Positions 31,324 to 39,531 of a stretch of DNA of 49,194 nucleotides are shown one piece after another; positions within the stretch are counted from its first letter, which is position 1; each line of letters starts with the position of its first letter. Made by a program: the position numbers and the translations under genes. Where the stretch lies: contig KQ965783.1 of NCBI GenBank assembly GCA_001574975.1, forward strand, positions 247,985 through 297,178. The letters run 5' to 3'. This DNA is from Gonapodya prolifera JEL478. Taxonomy: Eukaryota; Monoblepharomycota; Monoblepharidomycetes; Monoblepharidales; Gonapodyaceae. The notes under the pieces were generated by a model. It saw only the letters and a list, made by a program, of their open reading frames with translations, did no database searches and was not told the origin of the DNA.

Positions 31324-31354
31324 CTAAATGGTTTGGGGGTGAGACCAAAAACAC
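31324..31354 (-). repeat. Right terminal inverted repeat of the transposon
   Basis: Reverse complement of the left repeat at 28172-28202, 30 of 31 bases equal. Confidence 0.75.
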
Positions 31355-31359
31355 AGCAT

Positions 31360-33233
31360 TGTTGGGACACAACCAAAGGCAGGCTTTGGGCTTTCATTCA
31401 CTACAAGTGTTGAATCTGGGAGCTAAGCAAGATGTTCATTGTGTCCAGGAGTGTGCAGAGCCCTGTAAGGTGCCTCCAAACCCAAGGTGCAACATGCATC
31501 CTGCTCATCCTCCCAGGCTGCTCCTGAGAGCATCTGTACACCAAAGAGTGTTGACAACTTGAAAGAACAAGGGTGACGTCACCTGGCCACCAGTTGCTGC
31601 CAGCCCAGTATTGCCTCTCCAGCTTTTACCAGGTTCTACATCCTCCAGATGACTGCCATCATTTGCTTGAGTGAAAACAAGCATCAAAACTATATTTGGG
31701 GAATGCAGACAGTGGCTGTGCTGATATTTTGTTGGGTTCTAGGTGCAACACACCAACCAACACCAAGGCCCAAAAGGAGCAGTGGGTGGCAGTCACATGT
31801 GAAATGGAGACTGAAGGTGGCAATTATGCAACTGGATTGCTGCATCCAATCAATTCAATTTTGGTCTGTCTGAAGCTTAATTTCCTGGTTGGGAGGCCAG
31901 CACTGCACTTGTATAGCCCATATTGAAGGTTTGGTTTGAGTAGGAGCAAGATTCTGCCAGCATACAGGCTGGGACGTGCTTGACAGGGTGGGTGGGTAAC
32001 AAAAAAAACAAGCCCATCTGTCCCAAAAACATTCCAAATCCCGGAATTTCCACAACAAATCCAAAGAACACTCATCAAACTCAGGCTGGGAGTGTGTTTT
32101 TATTTAGATTCCCAACGTAAACAGTCCAGAAGTGCTGGGGTTGCCCACCAACATAAGACGACCAAGAAGAAGTTGAGGAGATGGGTAGGTGACACGATGT
32201 GCTTCTCCAGTTCCACACCATTGTGTCAATGTGAGTTTGAAGGCAGTACCAGCCACTAAGTGTATTTATGTGGTGGTTGGTGAGATTAATGTTTTAGCAT
32301 GTTAAAAGTGCCTATCTAGGCCAAGCTAACTCACCATTGTAATCATCAAAAGACAGGCCACTTAGATAGGCCCCCAAATTTGGTCTATCTTTTGAAAGAT
32401 CTTCAGTAATGAGATCCTTTGCATTGTCTTCATTTCTTACATAAAGAACAAATGCAAGGCACTAACAAGGCTTCTGACTGCAGAATGTTTTGCAGAATCA
32501 CATTTAATGGATATCTGCTACTACACATGGCTCATAGAATCTGCTAATGGACATCTTGTTTTTGTGTGGTGAATGTGATGGATGTTGAGGTCCTTGAATT
32601 GAACACTATAAGTGTAGCAATCCCCTTCAGGTGCTTCAAGCTCAAGACAAGGAAGATTTTATTAAATTTGTCTTTTTTGCTGTCTGGAATGACCATAGGA
32701 ACACCAAAGTGATGTCCTGCCAACTGCATCATCTTCAGGTCGGATGTAATCAACAAATGCAGGGGAGAAACAAAGTGTCTGGCTGCAAATTTTGGTACAG
32801 AACCAACTTGGTTGAGTATCTGCAGCTTGATAGGCACACAAACCCTGCAGCCAGACTTCTTGTTGTGTGTCTAATGTGATGTATGTTGAGAATCCTCAAC
32901 TGCACACTGTTGGGGTAGAATGTCCCTTTGGGCGTTGTGACCTCCAAAGCAAAGGGAAATGCATAAATTGATTGTTATTTAATCTGTGCCCACCTTGTTT
33001 ATACCAGTTGGCATGTGCTGGTGGACAATGGAACGCACGTATACTGTATATTAACTTTCATTCCCCTGTGTTGGAGCCAAGGTAGTTTGATATGCTTTTT
33101 TGTGCTGGGTAATGACTACTTCTTGTGCATGAATGGGGAAATGAAGTGCCACTTTGCACATTTGGTCACGGATAAAATAGATCTGCCCAGAATCCAACTG
33201 ATCCACTTGAATGCTTGATGCTGCAGTGTTGAT
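31360..33233 (-). other. CpG-poor region with coding-like minus-strand fragments
   Basis: No complete gene can be built. Minus-strand frames include INTAASSIQVDQLDSGQIY (33150-33215), VTTPKGTFYPNSVQLRILN and IHHI (32880-32947), FVSPLHLLITSDLKMMQLAG (~32710-32780) and ESCSYSNQTFNMGYTSAV (~31910-31965). A motif SVQ-LNIHHI-HT appears twice, near 32880 and near 32590, in a ~90-bp direct repeat about 290 bp apart. These could be exons of one unrecognised secreted protein or remains of an element. Confidence 0.3.
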
Positions 33234-35892
33234 GTGACCCACATGCAGGCGAGACATCAAGAACTCCGCGCGAGAAATGCTGAGCTCAAGGAAGATCTGT
33301 CGATGCTGAGAGCATCTGTCGGGAAAAGCGATCCGGTGGAATGGTCAAGAATCACACTGGAGCATGTCACTGAAACGACTCCATGTGAATCACACGGAGG
33401 CAACGCATTTTCCAAGAGCACACTGAACTCGGAATTTGATGGGGGCCGCGATGCCCCGCTTGTTAAAGCAGTTGAACTCGACCAGGAACTCTAATTGCAA
33501 CCAGTGGAGCAATACAAAAAGAGCTTCGACGTGTTCCGTTGCTGCTACAGCAACCAGCCAGTACGCAGAGTGGATCAGACACTGGCGGACAGTTTCTACA
33601 ACCTCATCAAAGAGCTCGTTGATGCCGTCTCTGCTACCATCACCAGGTCTGACATGGACAACAACACCCTCTTCGCACTCAAGAACAAATACTTGCAGCA
33701 CCTCAGTAGGCTCTCGTATCATCCTTTGTCAGACAGGCGTGCAATTCATCCAAGCTTTTGTGAACGTTGAACCCAGTGCAGTGCTCGTTCGACGACATTT
33801 GTAGGAAGGGATGGATTGAATACCTCTCCGTGGTGTGTGGCGCTAGTGCACCTATTGGGGATGGGTCCAATATCGGACTTTGGAATTGCAAGGACGGGAC
33901 ATCGGTTCATCAACGTACTACCACACCAACCCTGTGACAGGTCTCAAACACCAGCTCAAGATCACCGTACGCTTCTTCCCTTTGTTTGGATGTATTGCTC
34001 TGCGAACTCACGTCTGTGAAGGTCAACCGCCACTTTGAAAACGAACTGTCCCTCCAAAACATTGAACTTGCTTGCAAACTACAATGCGCCGAGTCCGCCT
34101 CTTGCGCCAAAGACTGGCTCGTGGCCATTGTGTTGCACGAACTTCGCACTCCCCTCAACAGAATGATGGGGACAGCCCGGTTGCTCCAGGAGTCGGAAAG
34201 CCTTGACGCGGACCAGATAGAGCAGCTGGACGCCTTGATGGAGAGTGGGGAGGCGCTCAAGACCGTCATTGATGATTTGCTGGCGTATTCCTCAATGGAA
34301 CTGTACGTTCCGTCCCCTGAGATCGCGACCAACTGTCACAGTCTTTCTGACGTACTAACACCACCTACTGCCCTGCCCAACTTGACCACCCCACACAGGG
34401 GCAAAGCCAGACTCATCCCAACCCCATTCAGTCTCCGCAGTGTATGCCGGTCCGTGGTGATCACTTTCCGCGCCTCGACGCTCAAGAAACTGGGTGTCTC
34501 ACTCTCACTTCACATTGATGACTCCATACCAGACACTTTGATGGGCGATGCTGTACGACCGAGACAGGTGCTTATTAATCTTGTTGGAAACGCACTCAAA
34601 TTCATGGAGGAGTGGAGTGTGACGGTTGTTGTTTGCGTTGCGGGGTTGCTCGATGGGGAGAGTGGGGCGGTGGACACTGGTGCAAAGGAGGCGGAAGCTT
34701 GAGTGGCAGAATCGACGGTCTTGAAGTGAAGGTCTGTCTGCACAATGCTACGTGGCATTTCAGCGTCCGCTTTGATCTGTGTACTACTTGTTTTCCAGGA
34801 TACAGGTAGAGGGATACCTCCCGAGCTGCAGGACAGACTGTTCAAACCCTTCAGTCAGGTGGACCAAGTGTGAGCCTCTTCCACCTTCCATTCCGAACAG
34901 TCGTCAGCTCAACACTTTCATCCCAGGCCCTTACTCTGAAGGTCAAAGTACAGCGGCACGGGTCTCGGTGAGTATTATACCATTTTTGATTACAGAAGCA
35001 ATCACTAAGAGGCTTTTTGGCGAAGGTCTCTCAATCAGCAAGCAGATCGTCAAAATGATGTCGGGTCGTATGTGGATGGAAAGCGCAGGCAGGCGCGGGG
35101 ACTGGAAGTACGTTCAAGTTCACTGCTGTTTTGGGCACGCTCGCGTCGAATGGTGAGTCAATTTGGCTTGGTGGACGCAACCGTGGTTTACATTATGACG
35201 TCACCAGACGGTAGCGCCAACACCAACGACCCTCACCCCAGCGACTCCACCGCCGAATCACGCCCTCGTCGACCCGGCGCCCGCCCACCCCCGTTCGTTC
35301 TATCGCCACAATCCCCCCTGTACGCTCTCGATCCGCCACTCCGCGTCCTCCTCACGGAGGATAACCCGATGTACCGCATGGTGGCGACAAAGTTCCTGGC
35401 GAAGCTGGGCGTCCGGCCGGATAACGCGCATGATGGGGAGGAGGCTTTTGATATGTGGGAGAGGGGGTGTGGGGATGGGAAGGGGTATGGTGTTGTTCTC
35501 ATGGTAAGTTAGGCGCGGGTTCAGCATTGTAGTTTGTGATGTTCATGGCATCCTTACAAAACGCCAGGACGGGCAAATGCCCAAATTACCAGTGAGTGCT
35601 TCACGTTGACATTCCAGTTTCGTCCCTCTCCTCACCAGGTATACGTACTCCTGGCCGGCTCACTCGACCTCCCTCTTCAAAGGGTCTCGAAGCCGCTCGT
35701 ATCATCCGCTCCCTCCTCCCGCACCTCCAGCAACCGTACATCATCGCCCTCACAGCGAATGTCACGGAGGGTGATATCGCCCAGGCGCTGTGTGCGGGGA
35801 TACAGGAACACTTGGGCGAACCGGTCACCCTGGAGGATCTGATGAGGGTGCCTGAAAGAGCCGTAGTAGAGGTGAGAGGGGGAGCTGCGTGA
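33234..35892 (+). pseudogene. Hybrid sensor histidine kinase, damaged
   Basis: Order: a coiled coil (RHQELRARNAELKEDLSML) and an unassigned N-terminal region; HisKA with phospho-acceptor His in HELRTPLNRMMG (~34138); HATPase with N-box RQVLINLVGNALKF, G1 DTGRGIPPEL (~34800) and G2 GTGLGLSIS across an intron; linker GSTFKFTAVLG; receiver with LLTEDNPMYRMVATKFLAKL, VVLM spliced to DGQMP, GLEAARIIRSLLP and ALTANVTEGD. Two-component hybrids of this type mediate fungal stress or light sensing. Damage: in-frame TAA at 33492-33494; frame changes near 33900, near 34700 (before G1) and near 35100 (before GSTFKF); the receiver's conserved Lys-Pro reads GEPV. Catalytic residues otherwise remain, so loss looks recent. 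Confidence 0.65.
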
Positions 35893-36320
35893 GGCGGGAT
35901 GGGGTGAGGTCGGGAAGGAGGTTGATCTTGGATTTGAAGAAAGATTATGTACGTTCGGTTTGTGGACCTTATACACTCTTTTGAACTCAGCGCGACCCAA
36001 CGAAGAACAAAAGCTTCTGTACTCTTTCCAGATCCATGGAGAAAAGTGCTTTGGTGTGAGCTAGCTGCTGGACGTTAGGTGTATGCGTGTGCGATTCACA
36101 GCGCAAGTATATCCCGAGAATTCGCCCCATTCAATGGTGTAAGGTAAGCAAAAAGGAACAACATTCAGCAGCGCGCAAATTCGGCCCAAGGCGCTACGTT
36201 TCTTAGTCAGGTGTGGAGAGGGAGCACTGATGATAAATGAAATGTCAACTGCCACTTCGGACTGGAAAAGGAGTTCGTGTGGAACGGAAACAGTGATGGG
36301 ATATATAGGCAGCTTCGTGT
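35893..36320. other. Intergenic region between kinase relic and Nudix gene
   Basis: About 430 bp; nothing recognisable on either strand. It contains the 3' flanks of the plus-strand kinase relic and the minus-strand Nudix gene. Confidence 0.4.
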
Positions 36321-36890
36321 TTACAAGATTGATTGTTTCTCAACATCATGCATTCCGGTAATTAGTCTAATTTGCAACGTCGAAGGCATGAAGAAAACAC
36401 ATACCTTTTCTAAATCACGCTCCAGACGGCTCCTCACACGATTTAAAAGATCCTTCTCTTCCGAAAATGTCAAGGTAACCATGGCCGTTGCGAATGAGCA
36501 CCATTTGGCCTCTAAGACCTCCTCCTCCTGAATTTTGACTGACTCCTCAGGACCATCTTCGACAACTCCGACGAAGAAACCGTTGGTCTTGTTCACGGCT
36601 CCTTTGCGAGGATGCTGGAACGTGTACGACTCCCAATAGATCTCGCCAGCACACCAAAGCTCTGGTTTCGCCCGGAGGCCCGTCTCTTCGAAAAGCTCCC
36701 GCCTAGCGGTCACGATTGGCGTCTCTCCAGGTTCTTCGTGGCCTTTAGGAAACGACCAATGGCCACCCGATCGTTGGTGAATCAGAAGCACTTCCACCTC
36801 ATCGAGCGACGTGATGTCGGAAGTTAGTCGAATGGACCGCAAAGAAGAATGGCGTAGCATGACGAAACCGTAGGAGCGTTCCCGTCTCAT
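36321..36890 (-). CDS. Nudix hydrolase, Ap4A-hydrolase-like
   Basis: ATG at 36890. The Nudix box is complete: GHEEPGETPIVTARRELFEE followed by TGL, matching GX5EX7REUXEEXGU, whose Glu residues bind the divalent metal. The leader RSYGFVMLRHSS with VEVLLIHQRSGGHWSFPKG is typical of asymmetric diadenosine-tetraphosphate hydrolases, which clear Ap4A and related dinucleotides. The tail contains a possible 66-nt intron (GTATGT...GAG, ~36343-36408). Being a multiple of three and free of stops, it leaves the frame open whether spliced or not; spliced, the C-terminus would be LERDLEKKQSIL. The start faces the divergent secreted-protein fragment at 36987. Confidence 0.8.
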   Translation of the reverse strand: MRRERSYGFVMLRHSSLRSIRLTSDITSLDEVEVLLIHQRSGGHWSFPKGHEEPGETPIVTARRELFEETGLRAKPELWCAGEIYWESYTFQHPRKGAVNKTNGFFVGVVEDGPEESVKIQEEEVLEAKWCSFATAMVTLTFSEEKDLLNRVRSRLERDLEKVCVFFMPSTLQIRLITGMHDVEKQSIL

Positions 36891-36986
36891 GTTTTAAAGT
36901 TGGTCGCAAAACGGGGATGTGTCTCGAAGTTGCGCCACCAAAGGTTCAGCGAAAGAGATCCCCCGACGATTACAACCAATTCGGAA

Positions 36987-37226
36987 ATGGAACCCTCGCG
37001 GGGCATGCTTTCGCTGCTGGTACTCTACAGTATCTTGCTGGCGCAAGCGCTTGCTCAATCGACAACCTCACCCACGGGCACGGATGCGGCACAACCTTCC
37101 GGCGTCGGAACGTCTCAACGACCTGCCCCAGCCTTTACGTACAAACCCATCGGGCGCGGCGGTTCCATGACGGCGAATCCAGTACTTCCACCAGCAGGCG
37201 GGAAAGTGGTCGTTGGTGCAACCTGT
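36987..37226 (+). pseudogene. 5' fragment of a secreted-protein gene
   Basis: ATG at 36987 opens MEPSRGMLSLLVLYSILLAQ, a convincing signal peptide, then a Ser/Thr/Pro-rich stretch and FTYKPIGRGGSMTANPVLPP, ending near GGKVVVGAT. A GTGAGC follows at 37226, but no downstream exon was found before the next gene. It is either a truncated gene or one whose remaining exons I cannot recognise. Confidence 0.35.
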
Positions 37227-37935
37227 GAGCTGTCCCTTCAGAGGCGCTGACGATGTTTCGCTGAGCGAAGCGAAGTGGGACTTCATTCTTTTAAGTAAAG
37301 GATGGAAGAAGGGGGTCATGCGAGCTGCTCAACTATGTCGCCGGGCCCCTCAAATAAATGGGAACATCCCAAAGGGAAAAGAAAATAAAGTTGAAAATTT
37401 ATCAAATAAAATTTGATGTTGGGTTGTCTGCGTTTCGGCGCGTTCGTGTGTGCACTTTGGACGTGCACGGGCCACCATGCAGACAGGCGAAAAATAGTTC
37501 TAACACCCCACTCGGTCATCTTTCCAAACTGGGCCCCCTCTGAAAAGCCCGAGGTACAAGGGAGTCCTCGCGCTAGCTGGGAAAATGGAACCAAGTGCTC
37601 CTCTTTGTGTGACCTCAAGGAGGAGTCTTCTGCTGCTGTGCAGTGGGAAAGTGGTCCATACAAGTCGGAGTGCCGTGAAAGTGTGCAGGCACATACAAAT
37701 AGAGTCAGTATCTAGATGTAGACAAGTATATTCCAAGGACATAACAACAAAGCAAAACTAGCTATGGGCTAGAAGTTTTACCCTTCCAGGGACGGATGAC
37801 AACATGACTGAGCCAAGAAGGCTGCAGGTCAGTGGTGCAGTGACTGGGCCATTGCAATGGAGTAAACTCACATGGAGAAGTTGGGGTCATCTGAAGTGCT
37901 GTCACTTTCCAACAAGCTCTTAGGTTGTTTGCAAG
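37227..37935. other. Region without a supported gene
   Basis: Frames on both strands are short; the longest (37316-37663, minus, 115 codons) shows no known domain. A small perfect palindrome-like TTCGCTGAGCGAA occurs at 37258-37270. Possibly remains of the two truncated genes on either side. Confidence 0.3.
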
Positions 37936-38830
37936 CTACACCATGACATGTTGGCAGTGGTGCAGAGCAAGGGAAATAATTTGGGCCCGGTAAGACTCAC
38001 GCAAGCAATGCAAGACGTACTCTTGATTCATTTCGCCTGCAAGTTGTCGTCCACAAACGCTCCAAACACCCAAAACTGCCCTGCACAGCTCTAAATGGCG
38101 TCGAACTGCTTCGGCTTGCTCCTCGCTAGATATCGTCCCGGTTGCGAGGGCAGGATGGGTCACCAAACTTTTATCGCGACCCTTTTCTGACCGATCTCGG
38201 TCTCCGAGGTGGGTTATGTGGTTTGTTGTAATTGGCGTGGCGCCACCTTGCCCAAATCCACCAGTTAAACCAGCTGAACCGCCAGCTCCGCTTCCTTGAT
38301 TTGATGATGCATGAGGAATTGAATGCTGCACCGGGGCGCCCATTGCCGCCGGATGGTGTGGTGGAGATGAGTCCTTGGCCTCAGGAAGACAAGTGACAAA
38401 TGCTTGAACATGATTTAAAGAAAATACTGAAGAGTGGCATTGCGAGACGGATGAAACTCTGGTGGCGAAGTTGGGGAGTTCGTGCGGGGAGAATCGGAAG
38501 TTGGCGAAGTGGCACTTTGAGAACCAGGAGACCCCTGTGGCACAACACGAATAGCGAGACGTCTATGGTCTCGCTGGAGAAGCCACCCGGAGTAGACGTT
38601 CACACAAAGACTCATGAGCTCGATATCGGCTGGCGCTATTGGAAGTTGTGTGCTTGCCCAAGCACCTCCATGGACCACCGAACGTGCGATCGAGATGTGA
38701 GCCATGAGCAGATGTCGCAAGGCCTCCGGAAACAACGCCTGGTGATGGTGATGGAGCGAGAAGTGTCTCCGCTACCGAGCGGACGATTGAGCGACGGATG
38801 TCAAGGGGAAAGTGAGAGAGAATCGACGAA
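37936..38830 (-). pseudogene. N-terminal fragment resembling RalGAP beta subunit (tentative)
   Basis: Exons on the minus strand give ILSHFPLDIRRSIVRSVAET, ALFPEALRHLLMAHISIARS, LPIAPADIELMSLCVNVYSG followed by WLL, then a Ser/Pro-rich linker and EEQAEAVRRHLELCRAVLGV with a final donor near 37996. The pattern (helical repeats, LCVNVYSGWL, and a later block like QIRLCLQVLRAIQ) resembles the start of the Ral GTPase-activating protein beta subunit, a large scaffold for the RalGAP/TSC-like GAP. The body and GAP domain are absent to the left, so it looks truncated. Similarity is weak; another helical-repeat protein is possible. Confidence 0.3.
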
Positions 38831-38861
38831 ACTATCCCAGTGTAACGAAGAGCAGATGTAG

Positions 38862-39531
38862 TTCAGAGGGTAATAAAGTGGAATTCAAGTTTCATTGCCC
38901 AAAAGTGAACGAGAGTGAATTCATTCAAAGCGGTCGACGTTGAGGATCGGCATCATCAGTGAAGTTAGACACAATGCCCCATTATTCTCGCTCATTTTGG
39001 ATTGAAACCCACTCAGATCATGTTCCAAGAGTCCCAAATGGGCTTTATGCTCCAAAAGCATCCCCGTGATCCCCGCGGTGTCGGTCGCACTCAATCCCGC
39101 AAGCTCCCGATGTCCGGCGCACTCTTGCTCCCCAGTTCAAGTTGCGGGCAAAATGGCGTGGCGGTCAGTGTGTATCTTGCCGGGAGCTTTGCCGTCAGTG
39201 TACCTTTGAGCGAAAGAATTGGCGATCAATTGCCTTCCGTGTTTTAAAATTCCATTACATAAAAATGCAATAGATGGTATACGAAATACATAACATTAAT
39301 ATTTACATGTCTCTTCAATCTCTAGAGAGAGTGCTTTCGTATTGCTATCAGAGTCAACACACTCGTGTTGGTGCAACGTACTCGAACTTGACGGAAGCCG
39401 CATGTCGGCGGAAACGAGCGTTCCGTTCATATAGCACAAAGATTTTCAAGAAGAGAGTTCTTGGTGCGCATCTCGTAGGAGCTGGGAAAGAGCAGCAAGC
39501 CTGCCATCAATCTCAACCGAATCTGCAGCAG
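38862..39531. other. Intergenic region, possible 5' part of the RalGAP-like fragment
   Basis: No clear gene. A minus-strand frame near 39000-39090 starting MLLEHKAHLGLLEHDLSGF could be a first exon of the fragment at 37936-38830, but no domain supports it. Otherwise 3' flank of CCDC61. Confidence 0.25.

Larger units (their letters stand above)
28167..31359. mobile_element. DNA transposon with terminal inverted repeats and broken integrase-core gene
   Basis: The left end (28172-28202) and the reverse complement of the right end (31324-31354) agree in 30 of 31 bases, starting GTGTTTTTGGTCTCAC and ending CCAAACCATTTAG. The match can be stretched outward by five bases with one more mismatch. Between them (28266-29120, plus) lie fragments of the integrase-core (rve-type) transposase seen in fungi and animals. 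No clear target-site duplication is visible. Most of the interior from ~28660 is CpG-poor and carries unrelated frames, so the element may be composite. Confidence 0.6.

Noticed and set aside
37226-37242. A 17-nt intron after GGKVVVGAT in the secreted fragment (GTGAGC...TTCAG)
   Set aside because: Too short for any known fungal intron, and the sequence after it does not continue a recognisable protein.
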